Part shown: positions 1 to 7,405 of the stretch, piece after piece
Layout: the number at the start of each line of letters is the position of its first letter
Position numbering within the stretch: the first letter of the stretch is position 1
From: Planctomycetaceae bacterium
Lineage (GTDB): Bacteria; Planctomycetota; Planctomycetia; Planctomycetales; Planctomycetaceae
Assembly: GCA_003503535.1 (NCBI GenBank)
Contig: DOCI01000213.1
Span: 1-13,918 of the forward strand
Direction of reading: 5' to 3'
Length of the DNA stretch: 13,918 bases
Made by a program: the position numbers and the translations under genes
The notes under the pieces: generated by a model
What the model saw: the letters and a program-made list of their open reading frames with translations, nothing else
What the model was told of the DNA's origin: nothing
Database searches by the model: none

Positions 1-76
1 TGCAGCGTACAACACATTCGTTGGACAGCACTTTGGGGACGAGATTTTACGCAGATTGGGACAGAATTTGAAATGA
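1..76 (+). CDS. 3' end of an unidentified gene (partial at window edge)
   Basis: In frame 2 the reading frame is open from the window edge and ends at TGA 74-76, giving about 24 residues that finish FGDEILRRLGQNLK. The peptide looks like an amphipathic helix rich in charged residues, but it is too short to assign to a family. Its stop overlaps the ATG of the next small frame in an ATGA arrangement, as in translationally coupled genes. Frame 1 is also open through this stretch, so the coding frame is uncertain. No function is proposed. Confidence 0.3.
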   Translation, partial: AAYNTFVGQHFGDEILRRLGQNLK

Positions 77-306
77 TCGAGCGAGTGAAAGCAGAAACTC
101 ATATCGAGCAGAAAATTGATGCGATTGAAGAGTTTTCACTGCCAGGTGGAAGGCAAATTGCGAGCGAATTGTTTCGCGATTGTCGCAAAAATGGCTCCCC
201 AAATTCCGTACGGAATTTTACGGAGAAACTCCCGAATTACGGTGCATATACGCGTCAGTTTGTTAGGTTTTGCAACGCTTTGCAAAAGTCGAAGAATGAC
301 GTATGA
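73..306 (+). CDS. Doubtful small hypothetical protein, 77 aa
   Basis: This small frame starts at an ATG overlapping the preceding stop by 4 bases and ends at a TGA overlapping a possible ATG at 303 by 4 bases. That is what a coupled operon would look like. The product is hydrophilic and mixed-charge, with no signal peptide, membrane segment or recognised motif. Evidence against a real gene: there is no good Shine-Dalgarno sequence, and the frame carries two strong inverted repeats (201-218 and 268-287) typical of non-coding control DNA. Either it is a short hypothetical gene or the whole stretch is a leader for the HEPN-like gene. I lean towards the second. Confidence 0.3.
   Translation: MIERVKAETHIEQKIDAIEEFSLPGGRQIASELFRDCRKNGSPNSVRNFTEKLPNYGAYTRQFVRFCNALQKSKNDV
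201..218. repeat. 18-bp perfect palindrome
   Basis: AAATTCCGT followed by ACGGAATTT is a perfect 18-base palindrome with no spacer. It is followed by a partial direct echo of its right half (CGGAATTTTACGG at 211-223 and CCGAATTACGG at 232-242). It lies inside the doubtful 77-residue frame. It could be a dimeric repressor operator. No protein is identified. Confidence 0.6.
268..287. repeat. Inverted repeat, 8-bp arms
   Basis: TTTTGCAA, a 4-base spacer (cgct) and TTGCAAAA form perfect 8-base arms. No T-run follows, so it is not a classical terminator for + strand transcripts. It lies about 95 bases upstream of the preferred start of the HEPN-like gene. It could be an operator or an RNA hairpin. 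Confidence 0.55.
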
Positions 307-350
307 TGTTGTCAATTAAGCATTTAGACCGCTTTTTACTAAAAACTGCA

Positions 351-369
351 TTCGGTCTACGGAACCGAA
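351..369 (+). promoter_or_regulatory. Hairpin just upstream of the HEPN-like gene start
   Basis: TTCGGT (351-356) pairs with ACCGAA (364-369) around a 7-base loop. The 3' arm runs into GAAGG (367-371), the likely Shine-Dalgarno sequence for the ATG at 381. Folding of this hairpin would therefore partly hide the ribosome site. The stem is only 6 bp, so any regulatory role is inference. Confidence 0.35.
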
Positions 370-380
370 GGCCAATTGAG

Positions 381-1085
381 ATGACTGCGACGACATTGAC
401 TGTCCGCGAACTCCGCCGCATGTGGAAGCCTCATAAAGAACGTCTGGCTGCTCTGCATTCGGAGCATCCGACAAACGTACGCTTTCATCGGGCCTGCAGC
501 TGGTTGCAACGTTCGGAAGAAACACCGATCGGCAGTGACCTCGATATTACCCTGATGTCTCAGTGGATCGCCATGAATGCACTTTATGGACAGTGGGATT
601 CTCTGAGACAGGAACCGGTTGGGGATTTGAAAAGCTGGAAAGACTTTCTCGATCGCATGCTCAAACTCGATCAGCAAGAAATCATCATCAATACGCTGAA
701 CGAACAAAAGTCTCTGGTAATGTCGATTCTGGAAGACCCGTTTTTGAGCAGGTATTTCTGGAAGGAACCATGCCCCCAGCAAGCGAATCGTTCCAGGAAA
801 ACTCTACACGAAGCCCGCACCTGGTATCTGATGGGTAACTGGGCATTGATTCTGGATCGGGTTGTGGAACGGATCTATTTTTTGCGATGCCAGATCGTGC
901 ATGGAGCGGCAACTTACGATAGTCAGTTGAACCGCAGTGCTATTCAGCTCTGTACCGAACTGCTCGATCCTCTGATTCGTTCCTTCCTGCTGATCTGGGC
1001 TCAGCGAGGGGTTGAAGAAGACTGGGGTGGTATGTGCTATCCGCCGCAGTCACTGGAAGAAATGCGGGTCAATTCAACGAGTTGA
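381..1085 (+). CDS. HEPN-like hypothetical protein
   Basis: This 234-residue soluble protein has no signal peptide or membrane segment. Its C-terminal half is predicted to be helical and contains RCQIVHG, an R-x4-H motif (Arg169, His174) like the catalytic signature of HEPN-fold ribonucleases. The N-terminal half has VRELRRMWKPHKERL and the stretch QWIAMNALYGQWD, which I recall from a widespread planctomycete family of unknown function whose members begin near VREL. That recollection, and a GAAGG ribosome site 9 bases upstream, favour the ATG at 381. The frame stays open to an ATG at 303, which overlaps the preceding frame by 4 bases, so a start 26 codons earlier is possible. The gene converges on the vWA gene 32 bases downstream. 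Toxin, RNA-processing or defence roles known for HEPN proteins are possible but not shown: no adjacent nucleotidyltransferase antitoxin is visible. Confidence 0.7.
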   Translation: MTATTLTVRELRRMWKPHKERLAALHSEHPTNVRFHRACSWLQRSEETPIGSDLDITLMSQWIAMNALYGQWDSLRQEPVGDLKSWKDFLDRMLKLDQQEIIINTLNEQKSLVMSILEDPFLSRYFWKEPCPQQANRSRKTLHEARTWYLMGNWALILDRVVERIYFLRCQIVHGAATYDSQLNRSAIQLCTELLDPLIRSFLLIWAQRGVEEDWGGMCYPPQSLEEMRVNSTS

Positions 1086-1117
1086 TCCCCTGCTGTGCTG
1101 AGTCAGGTTAACGGGAC

Positions 1118-1813
1118 TTATTTGCGTTTGCTTTTTCGTTTCGGATTTTCGGTCGGTTCACCCATCGCCATTTTGCGATCGTTTTCATCAAACGAAATGG
1201 GAGCCATATCGCGACCGGCGGCCCGGCTCTCCCGCATGCTGGTCACTTTCTGTTTCATCACACTCATCGTGCCTGCCAGACCTTGTTCAGAGGCTCCAAA
1301 TGTCATGGCTTGTCCAGCACCAATACCGAATTGGGAAGCGGTGGCGATGGCATCCTGATTCGCGGCCAGGAAGAGGAATTGCCAGCTGTATTTCTCCCTC
1401 TGCTCAGTGATCATGTCATTGATTCTGTGCAGGTTGTACTCGCTGCTGGAGTTTTCTTCACCGTCGGTCAGCGTAACAAATAAAACCGTTCCAGGACGCT
1501 CGGCTTCCGGCATGGCGGCTAATCGCTGACCGGTTCGCACAATCGTCTGCCCCATCGCATTCAGCAAGGCGGTGCTGCCCCGGGGGACAAAATTTTCAGC
1601 GGTCAGTTCAGAAACCTGTTCAATCGGTATCGCTTCGTAAAGCACATCGTATTCGTTGTCGAATTGCACAAGCGACATTGTAGCCTGTCCCTCGACCTCG
1701 ATTTGCGAGGAAACAAATTCATTGAAAGCTGTGATAGTGGACTCTTTGACCGATTCCATCGAACCGGAACGATCCAGAACCAGGGTAATATCTGTCAGAT
1801 CAGCATGAGTCAT
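1118..1813 (-). CDS. von Willebrand factor type A (vWA) domain protein, cytosolic
   Basis: This 231-residue protein is almost entirely a vWA domain. The metal-ion-dependent adhesion site is complete: DRSGS near the N-terminus (Asp14, Ser16, Ser18), Thr81 in RGSTALL, and Asp117 in TLTDGEE. It should therefore bind a divalent ion and a protein partner. There is no signal peptide or membrane segment, so it is probably cytosolic. A lysine- and arginine-rich tail (about residues 215-231) follows the domain. The frame extends 35 codons further upstream, but I chose the ATG at 1811-1813 because AGGAG lies 7 bases before it and the domain starts directly after. It resembles the TerY-like class of small bacterial vWA proteins. 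No kinase or phosphatase partner of that class is adjacent, so its partner is unknown. It is transcribed away from the regulator genes and towards the HEPN-like gene. Confidence 0.88.
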   Translation of the reverse strand: MTHADLTDITLVLDRSGSMESVKESTITAFNEFVSSQIEVEGQATMSLVQFDNEYDVLYEAIPIEQVSELTAENFVPRGSTALLNAMGQTIVRTGQRLAAMPEAERPGTVLFVTLTDGEENSSSEYNLHRINDMITEQREKYSWQFLFLAANQDAIATASQFGIGAGQAMTFGASEQGLAGTMSVMKQKVTSMRESRAAGRDMAPISFDENDRKMAMGEPTENPKRKSKRK

Positions 1814-1820
1814 CGCATTT

Positions 1821-1825
1821 CTCCT
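1821..1825 (-). promoter_or_regulatory. Shine-Dalgarno site deciding the vWA start
   Basis: AGGAG on the minus strand lies 7 bases from the ATG at 1811-1813. The longer frame starting at 1918 has no comparable site, so this fixes the start. Confidence 0.8.
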
Positions 1826-2028
1826 GTTAGATTGGTTATTCACTCTAAATGCATACGATTTACAACTATGCCTGCATGCCGGACTTACTACTGATCTATA
1901 GAAAGTACCTGCACCCACTGAATCTTTAGTACCAAAACTCGAATCCAGCTATTCTGCTGTCATATTAGAAAATGAATTCTCATCATGTTCTCATATTTTG
2001 TTTATACCATATTCTGATGTTTAAACTG

Positions 2029-2046
2029 GGGGTTTTGTAAAACTCC
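2029..2046. promoter_or_regulatory. Inverted repeat before the response regulator gene
   Basis: GGGGTTTT, two bases (gt) and AAAACTCC form an 8-bp dyad with one G-T pair, ending 8 bases before the ATG at 2055. A perfect GTTTAAAC palindrome lies at 2019-2026. The position suits an autoregulatory operator or a 5' leader hairpin. No clear -35/-10 pair could be assigned in the 241-base divergent gap (1814-2054). Confidence 0.4.
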
Positions 2047-2054
2047 AAAACAAA

Positions 2055-2753
2055 ATGTTAAGTCAGAGAAAGAGTCTCACCGTGCGTGTGTTGGTCGTTG
2101 AAGACTATGAACCTGTTCGTAGTTCTGTTGTGCAGGCATTGGCTGAGGAAGGCTTTGCGGTCGATTCTGCCGAGAATGGTCGCGATGGATTATGGCTGGC
2201 TCAATCGGGAGATTACAATGTGATTGTACTCGATATCATGTTGCCCGATACCAGCGGAATTGAGATTCTTCAAACACTCCGGAATGCTCAGCAGCAGGTT
2301 CCCGTACTATTATTGACGGCTTTAGGAGCAGTCGATGAACGTATTCGTGGTTTGAATATCGGAGCTGATGATTATCTGATCAAACCGTTTGCTCTTGCGG
2401 AATTATTGGCACGCGTCAAGGCACTGGTTCGTCGCAGTTACGGAGATGGAACCACGATCATTCAGGTGCGTGATCTGCAAATTGACACGAACGCGAGGAC
2501 AGTCTCACGAAATGATGCAGTCATCGAATTAACGGCTCGGGAGTATAACCTGTTCGAATACTTTGCCAGACGTCGTGGTCAGGTCGTGACCCGTTCGGAT
2601 GTCTGGCAAAGTCTGTATGATATGCAAAGTGAATCATCCAGTAATGTGGTTGATGTGTACGTTGGCTACCTCCGTAAGAAATTAGACACTCCGGGACAAC
2701 CATCCTTGATACAAACTCGTCGCGGACTCGGATATGTGCTGGAGGCGGAATGA
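2055..2753 (+). CDS. OmpR/PhoB-family response regulator (CusR/CopR-like)
   Basis: This 232-residue transcription regulator has a receiver domain (about residues 11-122) and an OmpR-type winged-helix DNA-binding domain (about 135-231). Visible receiver residues are the acidic pair Glu16-Asp17, phospho-acceptor Asp60 in VLDIMLP, Thr88 and Lys110 in IKPF. The output domain has ELTAREYNLFEYF and the C-terminal RGLGYVLE signature. The overlapping kinase gene is the expected phosphodonor. The efflux genes beyond it suggest control of a metal or solute pump, as in cusRS systems. The start is uncertain. ATG 2055 has no ribosome site, while GTG 2082 (before RVLVVED, and preceded by a purine-rich AGAAAGAG) would give the usual short N-terminus of the family. 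Confidence in function is high, in ligand low. Confidence 0.93.
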   Translation: MLSQRKSLTVRVLVVEDYEPVRSSVVQALAEEGFAVDSAENGRDGLWLAQSGDYNVIVLDIMLPDTSGIEILQTLRNAQQQVPVLLLTALGAVDERIRGLNIGADDYLIKPFALAELLARVKALVRRSYGDGTTIIQVRDLQIDTNARTVSRNDAVIELTAREYNLFEYFARRRGQVVTRSDVWQSLYDMQSESSSNVVDVYVGYLRKKLDTPGQPSLIQTRRGLGYVLEAE

Positions 2754-4183
2754 ATATGAGCCGCTCTCTGCATGGCCGATTGATTATTTTTGTCGGCTTG
2801 ACTGTCATTACATTATTCACAATCAGCGGAGTAACCGTTTCGACTTTTCTCGAAAGTACGCTCTGGTCGGAATTCGATGCATCTCAAAATAGTCGTGCGT
2901 TAATGCTCAGCCAGCTGATCGAACAAGACCACGACGGACTCATCTACGAATGGCGAGAAGGAACAGTTGCAGCCGTGCCACTGGCCCGCGAAAGTGAAGT
3001 CCTCACTCTCTGGAAAAAGGGACATATCGAACATGTTTATCCAGAAAATGCGACACCCATTCAACCAGGCTTTGATCAATCACTCCATATGTTTAATACT
3101 CAACTCGACAACGGGGAATCTGCCCGAGTCGTAAGGCTCACTTTTCAGCCACGGTTAGATCATTTGCGAGTTGAACGGGAAGAGATCGAACGGGATCTGC
3201 GGGAAGGGATACCTTCCGCTCAGGTCACATTGTTATTTGCACGCTCCACCGTTGGGATTGAAACCACCATCCAGAAAATGCGTTTAACTCTCTGCGGTGT
3301 CGGGATCATCGGCTTGATTGTAACGCTGCTTGCAACTGGAATTGCAGTCAATTATGGACTGCGACCACTCGATCATACCGCTCAACAGATCTCAACTCTT
3401 AATATCGAGACACTCTCAGAACGACTCGAGAATGAGGCAGAACAACCTCGTGAATTGCAACCATTGATTCACACGATCAACCAGTTACTGGATCGGCTGG
3501 AAGCCACATTCGAACGAGAACGGGCCTTCTCGGCTGATGTCGCCCACGAACTTCGAACTCCACTGGCTGGACTACGTGCCAAATCGGAAGTAGCCCTCTC
3601 CAAACCCCGCAGTTCCGAACAATACCAGGAAACAATTCAACAATGTCTGCTCATTACCGAACAGGCAACCGCCATCGTCGAGAGTCTGCTTGCCACAACT
3701 CAGCAGTCGATTTCTGAAATTCGCAAGCAAGAGATCGATATTAACAATCTACTGACAGACATCGTGAGGGAATACCAGAAAGTTATCGATAAACGAGAGT
3801 TGACCATATTGTGGAACACTTCCTCATGTGAGACCGTTTCAGCCGACCCGAATATGCTCACTATTTTATTTCGAAACCTGATCGACAACGCCGTCAGCTA
3901 TGCTGATGCCGGGACGACGATCACAATTGAGGCCGTCGCTAATCAACAAGAGTTAACTATTGAAGTGAGTAACACGGCTCAGGATTTTTCGTCGAGGGAT
4001 ATCGATCGAGTTTTCGAACGCTTCTGGAGAGCCGACACAGCCCGAGCGGCAACCGGGCTTCATAGCGGACTGGGACTGTCGCTCTGTCGGCGATTGGTCG
4101 AATCACTAGGCGGTAAGATTGAAGCTTCGTATTTTGATCACGTATTTTCCATTCGGCTCAAACGAACATATTCGGCACAATGA
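2750..4183 (+). CDS. Membrane sensor histidine kinase (CusS-like)
   Basis: This is a 477-residue class I sensor kinase, partner of the regulator it overlaps by 4 bases (ATGA). Domains in order: transmembrane helix 1 (about 10-32), a periplasmic sensor of about 145 residues with no recognised fold, transmembrane helix 2 (about 180-202), HAMP (about 203-255), a HisKA dimerisation domain with phospho-acceptor His266 in VAHELRTPLAG, and an HATPase domain. N box residues Asn376 and Asn380 (RNLIDN), an F box (FERFWRAD) and a G2 box (HSGLGLSL, 438-445) are present. The G1 box is degenerate: VSNTAQDF stands where DxGxG is expected. GGAGG at 2741-2745 lies 4 bases before ATG 2750 and 10 before ATG 2756, so either could be used. 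The periplasmic part has scattered His residues but no clear metal motif, so the signal is unknown. Confidence 0.92.
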   Translation: MNMSRSLHGRLIIFVGLTVITLFTISGVTVSTFLESTLWSEFDASQNSRALMLSQLIEQDHDGLIYEWREGTVAAVPLARESEVLTLWKKGHIEHVYPENATPIQPGFDQSLHMFNTQLDNGESARVVRLTFQPRLDHLRVEREEIERDLREGIPSAQVTLLFARSTVGIETTIQKMRLTLCGVGIIGLIVTLLATGIAVNYGLRPLDHTAQQISTLNIETLSERLENEAEQPRELQPLIHTINQLLDRLEATFERERAFSADVAHELRTPLAGLRAKSEVALSKPRSSEQYQETIQQCLLITEQATAIVESLLATTQQSISEIRKQEIDINNLLTDIVREYQKVIDKRELTILWNTSSCETVSADPNMLTILFRNLIDNAVSYADAGTTITIEAVANQQELTIEVSNTAQDFSSRDIDRVFERFWRADTARAATGLHSGLGLSLCRRLVESLGGKIEASYFDHVFSIRLKRTYSAQ

Positions 4184-4255
4184 GCCGGATGATTTTTTAA
4201 TTCAAAGTCTTTTTTATGAGCCTAGAGCCGTAATTGAAAAACGGCCTGTCATTCG

Positions 4256-4272
4256 CAAGTTTCATAAACTTG
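4256..4272. promoter_or_regulatory. Perfect palindrome, candidate regulator box
   Basis: CAAGTTT, cat, AAACTTG: perfect 7-base arms around a 3-base spacer, upstream of the efflux genes. Its core GTTTcatAAAC resembles the GTTTTgtAAAAC core of the dyad before the response regulator gene. Metal-responsive OmpR-type regulators such as CusR bind inverted repeats, so this could be the regulator's target. The shared core is short and off by one base in spacing. Confidence 0.4.
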
Positions 4273-4474
4273 AGCGATTCTCATCTGGCTCTCATGAAGC
4301 GTCACTACAATCGTTACCGGTGACGGATGAATCGAAAAGAACGGTTCGTTTCCGGACTCTGATCGTGCCGAAATTGCCAGTTTGACCGATGAAATGGAAT
4401 GTCCCGAGAAGTTCATGTCCAATGATCTTCCAGACTATCCATCCTAATCGGCAGAACCGGCAAAGTTTGACAGC

Positions 4475-4480
4475 GAGGAG
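4475..4480 (+). promoter_or_regulatory. Shine-Dalgarno site deciding the outer-membrane factor start
   Basis: GAGGAG lies 7 bases before ATG 4488. The frame continues upstream to ATG 4389, but that start has no ribosome site and would put about 60 extra residues before the membrane segment. Confidence 0.8.
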
Positions 4481-4487
4481 TCCAGCG

Positions 4488-6134
4488 ATGGTCGCCAGCC
4501 CTACCAGTAAATTATTCAAGCTGTTACCAGACTTACAGCAACATTTTCGAAACCATCATTCTCAAATAAAAAACTGTCTCGTGGTGATTCTGATTATCTC
4601 CGGATGCAAATCACCGCCATCCACAGCGAATCGGGGTTATGTAGATATGGAGTTGCAGCATCGGACGTTCCATGATGTCGCTCCCCACTCCTGTCCAGGC
4701 GAAATCTCGATTCCGCCCTGTGTGGTTCTTGAAGATGGACTGAGTGAAGAAGAAGCCGTTGCTCTGGCACTATGGAATAACCGGACATTTCTCTCCACGC
4801 TTTCCAATCTCGGAATTGCCCGAGGGGATCTAGTGCAGGCAGGATTATTAACGAATCCGCAGCTTAACCTTTTGTTTCCTCCTATCGGCTCCAAACAGCT
4901 GGAGTGGACTCTCTTCGTGCCGATCGAGGCATTGATTCTCCGCAAACAGCGTATCACGATCGCCGAGCGAGATTTTCAGCGGATCGCTAATGATCTGGTA
5001 CAGAGTGGTCTGAATGTCGCTCGTGATGCCCGAGTCGCATACGCCGACTTTCAGTTTGCGATCAATCGTTACGATCTGGCCAAAGAAGCCGTCGATGTAC
5101 GGCAGGGAATTGCCGATCTGGCGGAAAAGAGACTGGAGGGAGGAGATATCGGAGAACTGGAAGCCATCACCACCCGAATCGATGCCAATCGAACCCGAGC
5201 CGAGGCGGCTGGTCTGGAACAGGCGGTTCAAATTGCTGAAGCGACTCTGAAAAATGTTATGGGTATTGCGATTCTGGAGACACCATTGTATCCAGTCAGC
5301 GAACCGATTCCAAACACGACCGAACTCTCTGTGGATGAACTCATTTCGGAAGCCCTGATGATCCGACCGGACATTAAAGCTGCACGAATCGCAGTTCAAG
5401 CTGCCAGCCATCGCGTTGAACTGGCAAAACGATCGTTCCTGCGAATTGACGCAGTTGCTGATGGAAACAGCGGCGGAGCCGGGCCGACGAATTCAGGACC
5501 GGGATTGCGTTTTGAAATCCCGATTTTCAATCGCAATCAGGGACTCATTATTCGCTCAGAATGGACGGTTGATCAGGCCAATCACAATTACCAGTCGATT
5601 CGGGATCAAGTGGTCACGGACGTGAAAGTCGCTTTTGGTGGCTTGCAACAGGCACAGTCAAACTTGAATTACCTGCAGAGTGACGTTCTCCCTGAACTCA
5701 AAGAATCGATGATGTTGTCGGAAAGATCTTATCGAGATGGTGGGACAGATTATTTCCTGGTTCTTCAGTCGTCGAGTCAGTATATCGACTCACAAATCCG
5801 CCAACTGGAATTGACAGCTGCCAGCAGAAAAGCAATCGCAGAACTGGATCGAAGTGTTGGAAGGCGGATTGTGTGTCCGTATTCTGAAACGATTTCTTAT
5901 CCCAAGAATAATGATAAACAATTAGAGAATCCTGTTCCTGGCCTGTTAATGCCGGAATCCGCCGAGGCTTTCAATCCAGGGACAATAGGCGGCTCATTGC
6001 GAGTTGTCGCAAAGCCATTGAGTCCCAGAGCTGATCAGAAGCCAAAACAGCAGATACAACCTGCTGCGTATTTTTCCAATTCGTTTTCCATTAAACCATC
6101 GAAAACTGCTGAATTACAACAGAATCTGAGATGA
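4488..6134 (+). CDS. TolC/CzcC-family outer-membrane factor, lipoprotein
   Basis: This 548-residue outer-membrane channel subunit belongs to a tripartite RND efflux system. The N-terminus has a long polar, basic region (about 29 residues), a short hydrophobic stretch and a lipobox ending ISGC, so lipidation at Cys40 is expected. The outer-membrane efflux protein repeats run from about residue 95 to 457. They are rich in the alanine/glutamine helices of the family (for example RDARVAYADFQFA and RSYRDGGTDYFLVL). Unlike most relatives, it continues for about 91 residues after the core (458-548), a region rich in Pro, Lys, Gln and Ser with no predicted fold. Its stop overlaps the fusion-protein ATG by 4 bases, so the two are coupled. 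The substrate cannot be read from this subunit. Confidence 0.88.
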   Translation: MVASPTSKLFKLLPDLQQHFRNHHSQIKNCLVVILIISGCKSPPSTANRGYVDMELQHRTFHDVAPHSCPGEISIPPCVVLEDGLSEEEAVALALWNNRTFLSTLSNLGIARGDLVQAGLLTNPQLNLLFPPIGSKQLEWTLFVPIEALILRKQRITIAERDFQRIANDLVQSGLNVARDARVAYADFQFAINRYDLAKEAVDVRQGIADLAEKRLEGGDIGELEAITTRIDANRTRAEAAGLEQAVQIAEATLKNVMGIAILETPLYPVSEPIPNTTELSVDELISEALMIRPDIKAARIAVQAASHRVELAKRSFLRIDAVADGNSGGAGPTNSGPGLRFEIPIFNRNQGLIIRSEWTVDQANHNYQSIRDQVVTDVKVAFGGLQQAQSNLNYLQSDVLPELKESMMLSERSYRDGGTDYFLVLQSSSQYIDSQIRQLELTAASRKAIAELDRSVGRRIVCPYSETISYPKNNDKQLENPVPGLLMPESAEAFNPGTIGGSLRVVAKPLSPRADQKPKQQIQPAAYFSNSFSIKPSKTAELQQNLR

Positions 6135-7402
6135 ACATGCTGCAATATTGTTTGTTATTGTTGATCGGTCTGGAACTCTTCGCAATGTCTGGTTGCCAGA
6201 ATAAATCGGACCATCAATCCAAATCTGAAAAAAAGTCTCCTGCAAAAGTATCCGCAATTCCACAGGAATCGAATCTGACTGAAGTGGAACTGACTGAACA
6301 GGCCGTGCAAAGGCTGGGGATTACCACTGCCCCGGTTGAGAAGCAAATGGTGGGTCAGGTTCGCTCGCTCGGAGGGGAAGTCACTCTTCCGCCCGGGGAA
6401 TTGGCTGTCGTTGTGGCTCCTGTAGCGGGGACTGTTCAGCTCCCGACTGAAAGTACGCTCCCAAAACCCGGAAGTTCCGTCAAACGAGGACAGCCCATCT
6501 TCCGCTTCGTTCCGTTGATTTCTCCAGAACGACTTGTCCCGACACCAGCAGAGAGAGCTCAAATTGCCAACGCGAAAGCGAATCTGATCTCCTTACAGAT
6601 GACCGCCGATGGAGATATGCAGCAGTTTCAGGAACAAGTAACCGCTGCTCAAATAGCCCTGAATCGAGCACAGCAACTTCTGAGTGATCGCGTCGGCAGC
6701 GAGAGAGCCGTCGATGATGCGAAAGCTCAACTGGCGTTGGCAGAAGCAGGTCTGAAAGTGGCGAAAGAACGTAAGCAGGTGCTGGATCGCCTTACTTCGG
6801 ATGTCGAAAAAGAATCGGCCACTCCTATTGATATCGACTCGCCATTGGATGGAATTGTTCGCAGTCTTCCGGTCACTTTAGGTCAGACGGTCTCGGCTGG
6901 AACTACATTATTCGAAATTGTGAATCTCGAAGAACTGTGGATCCGGGTTCCTGTCTATGTAGGGTTACTCAATGAACTGAAAACAGACGAACCAGTCACG
7001 ATTAAGATTTTTGGAGACAATCCCGCTGACACAACACTGACAGCAACTCCTATAGCTGCTCCGCCAGCAGCCGATCCTCTCTCGTCTACCGTGGATGTTT
7101 ATTACAGCATCTCGAACACAAATAGTCGATTCCGTCCGGGGGAGCGTGTCTCCGTTTCGATTCCAACTCTCTCAGAGGTAGAGTCGCTGGTCATTCCTGT
7201 CAATGCTTTGCTGTATGACATGTATGGTGGCACGTGGGTTTATACCAGAGTTGACGAGCATCATTTTCGCCGGGCACGCGTGAATCTCAGACGCACCACT
7301 CAGGATTTAGCCATCCTGGAAAGCGGTCCCCCTGTCGGCACTGAGGTTGTCGTCGACGGAGTCGCAGAGCTGTTCGGAACCGAATTCGGAACAGGAAAGT
7401 AG
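6131..7402 (+). CDS. RND efflux membrane-fusion protein (HlyD/CusB/CzcB-like), lipoprotein
   Basis: This 423-residue periplasmic adaptor joins the permease to the outer-membrane channel. A signal peptide of about 21 residues ends in the lipobox MSGC, so it is probably anchored by lipid at Cys22. Next are a Lys/Ser-rich linker, then a barrel-sandwich (lipoyl) half beginning near VVVAPVAGTVQLP (about 91-125). A helical hairpin of about 90 residues follows (roughly 140-225), then the second lipoyl half (IDSPLDGIVRSLPVTLGQTV), a beta-barrel (about 265-345) and a membrane-proximal domain (VIPVNALLYDMYGGTWVY). No separate N-terminal metal-binding domain or Met-rich CusB motif is visible. It is coupled by a 4-base overlap to the outer-membrane factor. 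A 108-base spacer separates it from the permease. Confidence 0.92.
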   Translation: MNMLQYCLLLLIGLELFAMSGCQNKSDHQSKSEKKSPAKVSAIPQESNLTEVELTEQAVQRLGITTAPVEKQMVGQVRSLGGEVTLPPGELAVVVAPVAGTVQLPTESTLPKPGSSVKRGQPIFRFVPLISPERLVPTPAERAQIANAKANLISLQMTADGDMQQFQEQVTAAQIALNRAQQLLSDRVGSERAVDDAKAQLALAEAGLKVAKERKQVLDRLTSDVEKESATPIDIDSPLDGIVRSLPVTLGQTVSAGTTLFEIVNLEELWIRVPVYVGLLNELKTDEPVTIKIFGDNPADTTLTATPIAAPPAADPLSSTVDVYYSISNTNSRFRPGERVSVSIPTLSEVESLVIPVNALLYDMYGGTWVYTRVDEHHFRRARVNLRRTTQDLAILESGPPVGTEVVVDGVAELFGTEFGTGK

Positions 7403-7405
7403 TGG

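Larger units (their letters stand above)
4184..4487. other. 304-base intergenic gap between regulator and efflux genes
   Basis: No convincing gene lies here. A weak CGGC/GCCG stem followed by T6 lies at the end of the kinase gene (about 4173-4198) and could be an inefficient terminator. The gap also holds the palindrome at 4256-4272 and a near-palindrome at 4314-4325. The frames that cross it are short and start without ribosome sites. It most likely contains the efflux operon promoter and leader, though I could not place -35/-10 boxes. Confidence 0.5.

Noticed and set aside
357..782. Long antisense frame (141 residues) opposite the HEPN-like gene
   Set aside because: The opposite strand has a recognised family motif, and the antisense product has no recognisable domain.
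4173..4198. Rho-independent terminator after the kinase gene
   Set aside because: The stem is only 4 bp and the T-run starts several bases away, so it is too weak to call as a separate feature.
4328..4445. Plus-strand frame 2 peptide ending CPEKFMSNDLPDYPS in the gap before the outer-membrane factor
   Set aside because: It looks protein-like but is short, bounded by stops, and has no start with a ribosome site. It might be a relic, but nothing supports an identity.
4292..4519. Minus-strand 75-residue frame with a hydrophobic start
   Set aside because: It overlaps the ribosome site and first codons of the outer-membrane factor, has no Shine-Dalgarno sequence, and only its first part is hydrophobic. 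It is probably an antisense shadow.
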